This document shows, piece by piece, positions 29,216 to 37,574 of a stretch of DNA of 64,000 nt. The stretch spans positions 62,001 through 126,000 of the IMG/VR virus record IMGVR_UViG_3300030117_007501, one strand, 5' to 3'. The notes under the pieces were generated by a model. That model did not search any database, was not told where the DNA came from, and worked only from the letters and a program-made list of their open reading frames with translations. Within the stretch, counting starts at the first letter, position 1. The number at the start of each line of letters is the position of its first letter. The position numbers and the translations under genes were made by a program. Source of the DNA: a virus.

Positions 29216-29895
29216 AAAAAGTTATAAGCTTCAGCCTGTGGGGTAAAAATTCCAGATACACCATCGGCGCAATAAGAAATGCAGAACTGGCACAAAGAAC
29301 ATATCCGGGCTGGGTTTGTAGATTTCATGTTGGGAGAAACACTCCTTATTTAATAGTGGAAAAACTCAAGAGCTTTCAAAATGTGGAAGTAATAGAAAGA
29401 AGCGACGCTTGTGACTGGACTAGTACGCTCTGGAGATTGGAGGATGCTTCAAATCCAGAGATTGACGTAATGATATCTCGAGATACAGACAGTCGTCTAA
29501 CATTGAGAGAGAAGTCGGCAGTAGATGAATGGCTGTCCGGTAGCAGGGGGTTTCATATCATGAGAGATCATCCGTACCATGCAACGCAAATACTGGCGGG
29601 CATGTGGGGAGCCAAAAAGGGCGCAGTCCCCGAAATGAAAGAAATGATACAGGAATATATCAAGGGTGATTTTAAGCAACTTGATCAGAACTTCCTTAAA
29701 GAAAAAATATACCCGCTGGTTAAAGACAACGCGCATGTTCATGACGAGTTTTTTGAGAAAAAGCCATTTCCGTACCCTCGTGACGAAGAGCATTTTGTAG
29801 GGCAGGCATATGCCGGCGATGATAAGATACTGGATGCTGACGGATACTTTCGTGACTACTTGTGGGAGAACTTACTGTATGATTGTCCACGCTAA
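29212..29895 (+). CDS. GT-A-like glycosyltransferase with SRDTDSRL motif
   Basis: 227 residues in an ATGA overlap. It begins VISFSLWGKNSRYTIGAIRN, continues with WRLEDASNPEIDVMISRDTD then SRL and later FHIMRDHPYHATQILAGMWG. I have seen this type as an uncharacterised glycosyltransferase-like family, with D-T-D as the DXD metal site. The C-terminus (HEVD-like acids and QAYAGDDKILDADG) is conserved in style. It lies between two paralogous GT2 genes, and the downstream one starts inside its end. Confidence 0.72.
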   Translation: MKKVISFSLWGKNSRYTIGAIRNAELAQRTYPGWVCRFHVGRNTPYLIVEKLKSFQNVEVIERSDACDWTSTLWRLEDASNPEIDVMISRDTDSRLTLREKSAVDEWLSGSRGFHIMRDHPYHATQILAGMWGAKKGAVPEMKEMIQEYIKGDFKQLDQNFLKEKIYPLVKDNAHVHDEFFEKKPFPYPRDEEHFVGQAYAGDDKILDADGYFRDYLWENLLYDCPR

Positions 29896-30700
29896 TGTGA
29901 TGGTGAAAAATGAAGAAGTGCTTTTAAGTGAAGTACTTCCTATCTGGAAAGAATATCAAATAGATAAGTGGGTATTCTACAATGACAATTCGACAGATAA
30001 CACAGAAGAACTTATAAGACAAGAGCTTGGCAAAAGGGCTGTCGTGTTGAATGATAATTTGCCAAAGTTTCACGAAGCACACCACAGATCTAGGATGCTG
30101 GAATATAGCAGGGATAACGGAGCAGACTACGCCATAGCCATCGACGCTGACGAGCTTATGTCCAGAAATCTTGTCGATAATTTTGAGGAAGTATTGGAGA
30201 TGAATTCAAAGTACAATATAATGTATTATTGGTTCAATGTTGTCGGAGACATAAACCACATGCGCCAGGATCCTTCCTATATAGAAAATTATAGAACGTT
30301 CATAATGCCACTAGCAAACACTGGAAAGTTCGACATGAGAGGGTGGAAGTACCACACACCGAGAACTCCAGTTATTAATCTACCTCATGTTGCAACAAAG
30401 GATGTTGGGTTTATCCACCTGCAATCAATCAATAAAGAGTTTTATGCCCTCAAGCAACTTTGGTATAAGCATTTTGAATTCAAAGAATACAATCACTCGA
30501 TACACGAAATAAACCACAGATATGATACTGTGGTTAACAATATGAACTTCATGGAGAAAGAAGTGCCTAGAAAGATAGTTGAGGGCATTGAATTTGATGC
30601 GTCTGTATATGATAAACTAGCAGAGGTAAAGGGATACAAAGATTATATTTTGAAAAACAAGGTAAACGATTTGATGACGTTTGGACAGGAGTATTTATGA
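29879..30700 (+). CDS. GT2-like glycosyltransferase (paralogue B)
   Basis: 273 residues from the ATG at 29879, within the last 17 bases of the previous gene; GGGAG lies about 10 bases upstream. A longer reading from 29810 is a shadow. Starts MIVHANVMVKNEEVLLSEVL, with FYNDNSTDNTEELIR and AIDADELMSRN carrying D-A-D. The whole length parallels the protein at 28391. Differences are greatest in the region 165-195, which could set acceptor choice. Confidence 0.85.
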   Translation: MIVHANVMVKNEEVLLSEVLPIWKEYQIDKWVFYNDNSTDNTEELIRQELGKRAVVLNDNLPKFHEAHHRSRMLEYSRDNGADYAIAIDADELMSRNLVDNFEEVLEMNSKYNIMYYWFNVVGDINHMRQDPSYIENYRTFIMPLANTGKFDMRGWKYHTPRTPVINLPHVATKDVGFIHLQSINKEFYALKQLWYKHFEFKEYNHSIHEINHRYDTVVNNMNFMEKEVPRKIVEGIEFDASVYDKLAEVKGYKDYILKNKVNDLMTFGQEYL

Positions 30701-31410
30701 CAACGACAATTAGGGAAGTCTGTATTCATCACCATCTTGGCTTGGGAGATCAGCTGGATTGCAATGGTTTGGTGAGACATTATGCAAAAACGAGAGACAA
30801 GGTGTATGTGTTTGCTAAAGAGCACCACCATGAAATGATATCGTACATGTATAGAGACAACAAAAAGATAGCAGTTGTACCGATAAATCCATCAGAAAAC
30901 GAGTACAAAGAAGTAGAAGATTTTCTAGATACCAAGCCTGGAATAGAGTTCAGGGTAATAGGGCATAAAAATTATAATCCTATGCTGGAAAAGATTCATA
31001 ATTTAAATTGCTGGCAGCAATTTTATTTATTAGCAGATATCTCCATGGAGGAAAGGTGGAGAGGCTTTTATTTTATGAGAAACGAAGAGGAAGAAAAAAG
31101 AGTATATGAGAAATTGAATCCAACGGGGGAGCCCTACATTTTTCTTCACGATGATCCTGAAAGAGGGTTCGAGATAGATAGGAAAAAGATAAATTCCGGA
31201 GAACTTAGGGTTATAACAAATGATGTGTCTGAAAACATGTTTCATTTTGTAGAGGTACTGAGGGGTGCCGAAGAGATACACTGTATGGAGAGTAGCTTTA
31301 AGTCCTTGGTAGAGCTTGTGGGAGTGGAGTCTAAGTTATATTTTCATGATTTTCGCAACCACCCTCTAGGGGACGCAAGAGCCGGATGGGAGATTGTTGA
31401 ATATGAGTGA
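30697..31410 (+). CDS. Unknown sugar-locus protein, possibly GT-B-like
   Basis: 237 residues in an ATGA overlap. IHHHLGLGDQLDCNGLVRHY resembles the N-terminal G-D-x-x-x loop of some GT-B transferases (fucosyltransferase- or heptosyltransferase-like). Near the C-terminus, EEIHCMESSFKSLVELVGV resembles their donor loop with E-S-S. Length is short for a full GT-B enzyme. Its place in the locus supports a role in glycan transfer, but the call is tentative. Confidence 0.6.
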   Translation: MTTTIREVCIHHHLGLGDQLDCNGLVRHYAKTRDKVYVFAKEHHHEMISYMYRDNKKIAVVPINPSENEYKEVEDFLDTKPGIEFRVIGHKNYNPMLEKIHNLNCWQQFYLLADISMEERWRGFYFMRNEEEEKRVYEKLNPTGEPYIFLHDDPERGFEIDRKKINSGELRVITNDVSENMFHFVEVLRGAEEIHCMESSFKSLVELVGVESKLYFHDFRNHPLGDARAGWEIVEYE

Positions 31411-32308
31411 GATAACAAGAGAAAGTATCCTTTGCTACAACTATATGACATTGGAAGCAGATCATTGCTTGGATCATCCGTTGGATTATTACAAGAGAGC
31501 TGGATGCGGCAGGATACATAATAAGGACGTCCTAGATCCACTAGAAGTCAAAAAAGGAGATTCGGTATTTGTCAAAACGGATTATATATTTCACGGGATA
31601 TTTCAAAAAGATATATTGGAACAAATAAAGAATCCATTCATACTAATAAGTGGAGTGTCCTCATATCAGCCTGGAGCGAACGGAGACAACAGTTATCTTA
31701 AGATACTCCAAGACAGCAGGGTGATGAAGTGGTTCTGCACAAACCCTCCAGACATCAAGTCTGAAAAAATAGTTCCCATTCCCATAGGGTTTGAAGAGCC
31801 AGAAAGAGAGGGTGGGAATCAAGAAGTTCTCTCCCACTATAACAGAAAGATACATGATTTCGACAAAAAAGAAAATAAACTTTATTTGCCATATCACACC
31901 GTTGGGAACAATCCTTCTCGAGATAGGTTTATACGACATCTGTCATCTTTGGATTTTGTCGAAGTGGAAGAAAATAGGTTACCATTTCAGGAGTATTTAC
32001 AAAAACTAGAAAAATTTAAATATATTATATGCCTAGAGGGGGCAGGGTATGACACTCATAGAAACTATGAGTCTCTCTTGGTTGGTTCTGTGCCCATAAT
32101 GAAAACTAGTACCGTCAAGGGAGTGTACGATAGAAATGAGCTACCCTCTGTGTTTGTTGACGATTGGCTCAAGGTTGACGAGAGTTTCTTTTCTCATATT
32201 AATTCCAAGACATATGACTTTAAAAATGTTAAAAATTTTATGGAAATAGGTTATCATATGAGAGATATTGAAAAAACTAAAGAAAGGCTTATGAACGATG
32301 AAGGTTGA
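31403..32308 (+). CDS. Exostosin/GT47-like glycosyltransferase
   Basis: 301 residues from the ATG at 31403, inside the previous gene's last 8 bases. The C-terminal half has FKYIICLEGAGYDTHRNYES followed by LLVGSVPIMKTS, a pattern shared by exostosin-like and other GT-B enzymes (E-G-x-G then R-x-x-E-S-L). The N-terminal half is less typical (VFVKTDYIFHGIFQKDILEQ). It overlaps the next gene by 11 bases. Acceptor unknown. Confidence 0.65.
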   Translation: MSEITRESILCYNYMTLEADHCLDHPLDYYKRAGCGRIHNKDVLDPLEVKKGDSVFVKTDYIFHGIFQKDILEQIKNPFILISGVSSYQPGANGDNSYLKILQDSRVMKWFCTNPPDIKSEKIVPIPIGFEEPEREGGNQEVLSHYNRKIHDFDKKENKLYLPYHTVGNNPSRDRFIRHLSSLDFVEVEENRLPFQEYLQKLEKFKYIICLEGAGYDTHRNYESLLVGSVPIMKTSTVKGVYDRNELPSVFVDDWLKVDESFFSHINSKTYDFKNVKNFMEIGYHMRDIEKTKERLMNDEG

Positions 32309-32672
32309 GGTATCAAACGGAGAACTGCTTGACAAACTCTCTATCTTGGAGGTAAAGAAGGAGAAAATAAAGAAAAAAGAAAAGCTCCTACATGTCGAAA
32401 GAGAGCATGCCCACCTCAAGAGCCTGGCTGGTTCATTAGAGTTTTCTCTCGAAGACTCTTCCTATGTAAGACTTAGAGAAATAAATTATCAACTCTGGGA
32501 CATTGAAGATGAGATAAGAAAGAAGGAAGAGGAAAATGACTTCGGAAAAAGATTCATAGAGTTGTCGCGTTCGATATACATTCTAAATGACGAAAGGTTC
32601 AGAATGAAGAACGACATAAACAAGAGAACAAACTCCCTCTTTCAAGAGCAAAAGGATCATAAAAATACATGA
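32298..32672 (+). CDS. DUF6165-like coiled-coil protein of glycan loci
   Basis: 124 residues. The start MKVEVSNGELLDKLSILEVK and the charged helices that follow fit the small family I know as DUF6165 (VSxGELLDKLSILEIK), often found among glycosyltransferase genes in bacteria and phages. No activity is known to me. The rest is coiled coil ending QEQKDHKNT. It overlaps both neighbours by a few bases, so it is part of the sugar operon. Confidence 0.68.
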   Translation: MKVEVSNGELLDKLSILEVKKEKIKKKEKLLHVEREHAHLKSLAGSLEFSLEDSSYVRLREINYQLWDIEDEIRKKEEENDFGKRFIELSRSIYILNDERFRMKNDINKRTNSLFQEQKDHKNT

Positions 32673-33769
32673 CAGAGTTTATACCGCAAATCGAACCATG
32701 GATAGATGCGTCAGAACTCGATCAGTTTAAAAGAATTATAGAATCAACATATGTTGTGGAACATGCTCTAACGGAGGAGTTTGAGCAAGAGATAATCAAA
32801 CTGACTGGATCTAAGTATGCCATGGCAGTAACCAATGGCACTGCTGCACTATTTTGCTGTCTTAAGTCATTGGGCATCGGCACTGGTGATGAAGTTATAG
32901 TGCCGGATTTGACATTTGTGGCAACAAGCAATTCTGTAATAATGGCAGGCGCAATTCCTGTTTTTTGCGATGTAGATCCAGACACACTATGTATTGACGT
33001 TTCAGCAATAGAATCTTTAATAACCGAGAACACAAAAGCAATAATGCCAGTTCACTTGTATGGCAATTCAGCTGACATGGAAAGCATAATGAGTTTGGCT
33101 CGACGACACAACATTAAGGTTATCGAAGACGCCGCACAAGGCGTCGGCGTGAAGAGGAAATCTAGACATGTTGGGACGATGGGGGATTGCTCTATATTAT
33201 CTTTTTACGGAAACAAAACTATCACTTGCGGTGAGGGTGGAATCATCTTGACAGATGATGAAGAGATATATAGAAAGTGCGGCATATTGAAGAATCACGG
33301 TAGACCGGAAAGAGGCACCTTCATTCATCATGAGATAGGGTATAATTTTGCTTTCACCGAAATGCAGGCAGCAGTGGGGTTATCTCAACTTCAAAAGTTA
33401 GATAGAATAATATCGAAAAAGAAAAAGATAAGGGAAACCTACAAAGAGCATTTGGGTGGAATGTTTGAATTCATGAAAGTGGACAACGATACTAACCCAG
33501 TGCATTGGTTTACTTCCATATATACCGATAGCAAGGAGGCTTTGGCGGCGCATCTTGCCGCAGCTAATATTGGAAGCAGGAGCTTTTTTTATCCACTACA
33601 CTTGCAGCCGTGCTATATTAACAATCCAAGTTTGGTTAAAATGTCGGGGACATACGAGAACAGCACTAGCGCATATTCTAGGGGATTGTCACTCCCGTCT
33701 GCATATGGAATGACAGAGCAGCAGCAAATGAGAGTTATTAAGGAAGTGCGGAAATTTCATGAAAGTTAA
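32669..33769 (+). CDS. DegT/DnrJ-family sugar aminotransferase, perosamine-synthase-like
   Basis: 366 residues. PLP-dependent enzymes of this family move an amino group from glutamate to a keto-sugar nucleotide. Seen: TNGTAALFCCL at 55-65 (phosphate site), Asp154 in VIEDAAQGVG (pyridine N), and Lys183 in SFYGNKTITCGEGG, which forms the PLP Schiff base. GDP-perosamine synthase (RfbE/Per) uses GDP-4-keto-6-deoxymannose, which the Gmd encoded at 35831 would make; this is the favoured substrate by context. Other 4- or 3-aminotransferases are possible. It overlaps the following DegT-like gene by 11 bases. Confidence 0.85.
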   Translation: MTEFIPQIEPWIDASELDQFKRIIESTYVVEHALTEEFEQEIIKLTGSKYAMAVTNGTAALFCCLKSLGIGTGDEVIVPDLTFVATSNSVIMAGAIPVFCDVDPDTLCIDVSAIESLITENTKAIMPVHLYGNSADMESIMSLARRHNIKVIEDAAQGVGVKRKSRHVGTMGDCSILSFYGNKTITCGEGGIILTDDEEIYRKCGILKNHGRPERGTFIHHEIGYNFAFTEMQAAVGLSQLQKLDRIISKKKKIRETYKEHLGGMFEFMKVDNDTNPVHWFTSIYTDSKEALAAHLAAANIGSRSFFYPLHLQPCYINNPSLVKMSGTYENSTSAYSRGLSLPSAYGMTEQQQMRVIKEVRKFHES

Positions 33770-34919
33770 ATTAGCAGAAGATACAATAGACGAAGGCGAT
33801 ATTGATTACTTAATAGACTGGCTTAAGACTTATCCTAGATTAACAAAGGGTGAAGTCACAATTCAGTTTGAAAAGAAGTGGTCAGAATATCTGGGTGTAA
33901 AGCATTCTGTGTTTGTAAACTCAGGATCATCAGCGAACTTGTTGATGCTATATACTCTGGTGGAGAATGGCTCTTTATCTCCAGGAGACACGGTGGTAGT
34001 GCCGGCAGTGTCATGGTCGACAGATTTGGCTCCGGTATTTCAGCTAGGTTTAAACCCTGTTTTGTGTGATTGTAATATGGAAACCCTCTCAGTTGATATC
34101 AATCACTTACAATACATATTTGATACAACTCGCCCTAAAGCTTTAATGTTGGTTTCCGTGCTGGGTATGGTGCCCGACATGTCTAGTTTGGTGAGATTGT
34201 GTGAAAAATATGACGTGCTTCTTTTGGAGGATTCGTGTGAGTCTCTGGGTTCAGAGTTTAAGGGAAAGAAGCTCGGCTCCTTTGGTGTCATGTCTTCCTT
34301 TTCTACGTATTTTGGACACCACATATCCACGATAGAGGGTGGCATGGTGTGTACAGATGACGACAATATGGCAAACCTACTTAAATCAATAAGGAGTCAT
34401 GGTTGGGCTAGAGATATGGACACTAGTGTGGCGACAGACTTAGAAAGGGAATTCAAAGTAGACAAGTTCAGCTCTTGTTATACATTTTATCATAGTGGAT
34501 TCAACCTAAGATCCACTGACTTGCAGGCATACTTGGGGCTTAGGCAGTTGGATAAACTTCCAAGCTTGGTTTCTAAGAGGAAGGAAAATTATGATTTATA
34601 TAACGAAAATATAAAAAATGAATTTTGGCAACCACCCAAAAGCAGTGAAGGGGTGTCTAGTTTTGCATTTCCAGTCATAACAAAACAGAGAGATAAAGTT
34701 GTGTCAAACCTAAAGCAAGAGGGGGTTGAGTGTCGCCCACTAATATGTGGTAGTCTCGGAAGACAGCCTGTGTGGATTAAGAAGCGTGGTGTCTTGGAGT
34801 TGAGAAATGCAGACATTGTTCATAAGCATGGAATGTATTTGCCAAACCATGGATCTATGGGGAAAGAAGAAGTGACGCAGATTAGTAAATTGGTAAATTC
34901 TGGCATAAGAGGTTCTTGA
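33759..34919 (+). CDS. ColD-like GDP-4-keto-6-deoxymannose 3-dehydratase
   Basis: 386 residues, close to the 388 I recall for E. coli ColD. It belongs to the DegT fold (VNSGSSANLLML at 53-64, Asp158 in LLEDSCES), but the PLP-anchoring Lys is replaced: STYFGHHISTIEGGM puts His188 in its place. That is the hallmark of ColD, which removes the 3-OH of GDP-4-keto-6-deoxymannose on the way to GDP-colitose; the E. coli enzyme, as I recall, also uses His188. Gmd and a GDP-fucose/colitose-synthase-like reductase follow in the same operon, so all steps are present. A CDP-sugar 3-dehydrase (E1-like) is the alternative, but that family carries an Fe-S site I do not see. Confidence 0.85.
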   Translation: MKVKLAEDTIDEGDIDYLIDWLKTYPRLTKGEVTIQFEKKWSEYLGVKHSVFVNSGSSANLLMLYTLVENGSLSPGDTVVVPAVSWSTDLAPVFQLGLNPVLCDCNMETLSVDINHLQYIFDTTRPKALMLVSVLGMVPDMSSLVRLCEKYDVLLLEDSCESLGSEFKGKKLGSFGVMSSFSTYFGHHISTIEGGMVCTDDDNMANLLKSIRSHGWARDMDTSVATDLEREFKVDKFSSCYTFYHSGFNLRSTDLQAYLGLRQLDKLPSLVSKRKENYDLYNENIKNEFWQPPKSSEGVSSFAFPVITKQRDKVVSNLKQEGVECRPLICGSLGRQPVWIKKRGVLELRNADIVHKHGMYLPNHGSMGKEEVTQISKLVNSGIRGS

Positions 34920-35834
34920 ATGAAGATTTTAATTACAGGTGGCACGGGCATGCTTGGTTCCGCTTTCGAGGGCGAGAATATCATAAAAACCAATTCGCGT
35001 GAATTTGACTTAACAAATCTCACCGACGCGCTCAACATGTTGCGAAAATATCAACCAACCCATGTTATTCATCTTGCAGCAAAGGTTGGAGGATTGGGCG
35101 CAAATATGAAAAACAAGGCTGACTTTTATAGAGACAATATTCTAATAAATACGAACGTTCTAGAAGCCGCAAGAATCTACAAAGTAAAGAAGCTTCTCTC
35201 CCTGATGAGTACGTGTGTATATCCAGCAAATGCAGAGTTACCTCTCAAGGAAGGCTCTCTCCACGTCGGAGCGCCCCACTCTTCTAACTTTGGTTACGCA
35301 TATGCCAAACGCGCGTTAGACGTCCAATCTCGAGCTTATAGGCAGCAATATGGTTGCAATTTTATAACAGCAATTCCAAACAACTTGTTTGGAGAACGAG
35401 ACAATTTTGATTTGGAAAATAGCCATGTAATTCCAGCTATTATAAGAAAAGTATATGAAGCTAAAAAAAACAATAAAAGTGTGTTATTATGGGGAGACGG
35501 TTCTCCGTTGAGGGAGTTTACGTATTCTAAGGATATGGCAAAAGCACTGATGTTTGTTTTAAAAAACTATAAAGACGCCACCCCGATAAACGTTGGCAAC
35601 ACCTACGAACACTCAATTAAGGAAATAGCCACTACAATATCAGATATAATGGACTTTAAAGGAGACATTATTTGGGATACATCAAAACCAAAAGGGCAAT
35701 ACAGTAAGCCGTCCTCTGGAGAGAAATTAGAGCTGTTGGGGTATGACAGGAACTTGTTTACTCCAACCAAAAAGGCACTAGAAAAGACTTGTGATTGGTT
35801 CGTTGAGAATTATCCGAATGTGAGGGGAGTATGA
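34920..35834 (+). CDS. GDP-L-fucose synthase / GDP-L-colitose synthase-like epimerase-reductase
   Basis: 304 residues, short-chain dehydrogenase fold. NAD(P) loop GGTGMLG at 7-13; MSTCVYP with Ser97 and Cys99; YAYAK at 126-130 as the Tyr-x-x-x-Lys pair; NSHVIPAI with His169. Cys99 and His169 match the epimerisation residues of GDP-fucose synthase. With the ColD-like enzyme before it, GDP-colitose synthase (ColC) is a good alternative, since ColC has the same fold and residues. Product: GDP-L-fucose or GDP-L-colitose. It begins directly after the previous stop and overlaps gmd by 4 bases. Confidence 0.88.
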   Translation: MKILITGGTGMLGSAFEGENIIKTNSREFDLTNLTDALNMLRKYQPTHVIHLAAKVGGLGANMKNKADFYRDNILINTNVLEAARIYKVKKLLSLMSTCVYPANAELPLKEGSLHVGAPHSSNFGYAYAKRALDVQSRAYRQQYGCNFITAIPNNLFGERDNFDLENSHVIPAIIRKVYEAKKNNKSVLLWGDGSPLREFTYSKDMAKALMFVLKNYKDATPINVGNTYEHSIKEIATTISDIMDFKGDIIWDTSKPKGQYSKPSSGEKLELLGYDRNLFTPTKKALEKTCDWFVENYPNVRGV

Positions 35835-36814
35835 ATAAAGAAAGCAAATTAGCAATAATAACTGGAATCACCGGACAGGACGGAAGCTATCTGGCAGAAC
35901 TTTTGTTGTCAAAAGGGTATAGAGTCATCGGACTGAAAAGAAGATCTTCATTAATAAATTCTGAAAGAGTCGATTCGGTATACGGACATGCACGGTTTCA
36001 CATGGCGTACTATGATTTGAACGATGCAGGAAGCATATGGAAAATCATAAACAAATTTAAGCCAGATGAATTTTATAATTTGGCAGCTCAGTCTCATGTT
36101 AGAGTTTCTTTCGACATTCCGGAACATACCGTCGATGGCATAGCGATGGGCACACTAAGAATAATGAATGCCTTGAGAGAGTTGAGTCCCAATTGCAAGT
36201 TTTATCAAGCATCTTCATCTGAGATGTATGGCGATGTAAAAGAGTACCCTCAAAATGAAAATACAAGGTTCTCACCAGCATCGCCATATGCTTGTGCAAA
36301 GTTGTTTGCACACAACTTAGTAAATAACTATAGGGAATCATATGGTATGCATGCTTCTTCGGGAATACTATTTAATCACGAGTCACCCCGGCGAGGAGAG
36401 ACTTTTGTAACTAGAAAAATAACAATGGCTGCAGCTAGAATTAAGCTAGGCTTGCAAGATACTTTGTTTTTAGGAAATCTCGAAGCAAAGAGAGACTGGG
36501 GTTTCGCAGGGGATTACGTAAAAGCTATGTGGATGATGCTCCAGCAAGACAAGCCAGATGACTACGTTATTGCTACTGGAGAAACACACACTGTTAGAGA
36601 GTTTTTAGAAGAAGTGTTCGAATACGCTGAACTAGATTATAACAAACATGTGAAAATAGACGCCAGGTTTTTCCGCCCTCATGAAGTTCCAATCTTGCTA
36701 GGTGATGCCAGCAAAGCAAAAGAAGCTTTAGGATGGAAACCGGAAATAACATTTAAAGAATTAGCAAAAATGATGTATGATGCTGATATGAGACAATTGA
36801 TAGGAGGACATTAG
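35831..36814 (+). CDS. gmd: GDP-mannose 4,6-dehydratase
   Basis: 327 residues, slightly short for Gmd (usually about 340-370). Converts GDP-mannose to GDP-4-keto-6-deoxymannose. Seen: [15 protein letters not shown] at 12-26 (NADP loop), LKRRSSLIN (NADP phosphate), [17 protein letters not shown] with the catalytic Glu, [11 protein letters not shown] with Tyr-x-x-x-Lys, [17 protein letters not shown] and [14 protein letters not shown]. All key parts are present. Its product feeds both the DegT and ColD-like enzymes upstream. It is the last gene of the sugar operon; a ribosome site (GGAGGA) leads to the next small gene at once. Confidence 0.93.
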   Translation: MNKESKLAIITGITGQDGSYLAELLLSKGYRVIGLKRRSSLINSERVDSVYGHARFHMAYYDLNDAGSIWKIINKFKPDEFYNLAAQSHVRVSFDIPEHTVDGIAMGTLRIMNALRELSPNCKFYQASSSEMYGDVKEYPQNENTRFSPASPYACAKLFAHNLVNNYRESYGMHASSGILFNHESPRRGETFVTRKITMAAARIKLGLQDTLFLGNLEAKRDWGFAGDYVKAMWMMLQQDKPDDYVIATGETHTVREFLEEVFEYAELDYNKHVKIDARFFRPHEVPILLGDASKAKEALGWKPEITFKELAKMMYDADMRQLIGGH

Positions 36815-37015
36815 ATGAGATTATCTGATCAAGCAATGGGAGCACTAATGATGGCGCTCCAAAAGTGCCTTATGGAGCAAAGTGATATCACAGAGATTTT
36901 GAAAGAGTTCACATTTCAGGTGGATGATGAAGAAAAACTCGTAATCAACAACCCACCAATAGTAAAAGCACAGAAGACATTTGTAGAGAAGAATTTCACA
37001 GTTGGAAGTGATTGA
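36815..37015 (+). CDS. Small protein of unknown function
   Basis: 66 residues with AGGAGG before the ATG. A helical first half (LSDQAMGALMMALQKCLMEQ) is followed by strands (KLVINNPPIVKAQKTF). I recall similar small proteins near late-transcription genes of other marine phages but cannot name one. It overlaps the zinc-ribbon gene by 1 base. Confidence 0.65.
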   Translation: MRLSDQAMGALMMALQKCLMEQSDITEILKEFTFQVDDEEKLVINNPPIVKAQKTFVEKNFTVGSD

Positions 37016-37266
37016 TGCCTCGATACTGTTATAGGTGTAAAGAATGCAATATCGAACTTGTAATAACTCATCTAATGAGTGAGTCGAGGGAGGACTGCGC
37101 CGCTTGTGAGGGAAAAGGAACTCTTGTGAAGATACCATCTCTCACTGGAAAATTAGTTAAGAAAGATGCAAGTAAGGTTGGAGAAGTCGTGAAGCAGTAT
37201 ATAAAAGACGCAAAAGAAGAAATTAAGCAAGAAAAGAAAAACCTAAAAATTAGAGAGGCAGATTAA
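37015..37266 (+). CDS. FmdB-type zinc-ribbon protein
   Basis: 84 residues from the ATG at 37015 (TGATG overlap). The N-terminus MPRYCYRCKECNIELV and a later CAACEGKG give two Cys-x2-Cys knuckles, the layout of FmdB-type zinc ribbons, which are thought to act in regulation. The C-terminal half is a charged helix (IKDAKEEIKQEKKNLKI). It lies two genes before the late sigma factor, so a role in late transcription is possible but not shown. Confidence 0.75.
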   Translation: MPRYCYRCKECNIELVITHLMSESREDCAACEGKGTLVKIPSLTGKLVKKDASKVGEVVKQYIKDAKEEIKQEKKNLKIREAD

Positions 37267-37574
37267 TGACAGCGACAATTATTGCATTAGTGTCTGTAGG
37301 TATAAATATATTTCTTCTCTTCTATATAAGGTGGCTTCTTCGAAGCATGACATTTATATCAGAGAATATGGATGGATTGTGGGTTTTGATAGAACAATTC
37401 AGACAACACGTAGACATGCTGCATGAAACAGAGATGTTTTATGGAGACAGTAACCTTCAGGCGCTGATGGAACATTCAAAAAAAGTAACAGAAGAAATAG
37501 ATTCATATAAGCTTTTACTTTTACCAGAAGAAGAAATTGAAACGGACGGAGAATATATAGAAGATGACAGCTGA
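37266..37574 (+). CDS. Small membrane-anchored protein
   Basis: 102 residues, overlapping both neighbours (TAATG at the start). Residues about 3-28 are one membrane segment (TIIALVSVGINIFLLFYIRW), followed by a helical cytoplasmic or periplasmic part and an acidic end (EEEIETDGEYIEDDS). Its size and N-terminal anchor would suit a spanin or pinholin-like accessory, but nothing specific supports this. Confidence 0.6.
   Translation: MTATIIALVSVGINIFLLFYIRWLLRSMTFISENMDGLWVLIEQFRQHVDMLHETEMFYGDSNLQALMEHSKKVTEEIDSYKLLLLPEEEIETDGEYIEDDS

Noticed and set aside
29810-29878. Longer start of the second GT2 paralogue
   Set aside because: The extra 23 residues do not match the paralogue, which begins at MI-x-HAN; the ATG at 29879 aligns exactly.
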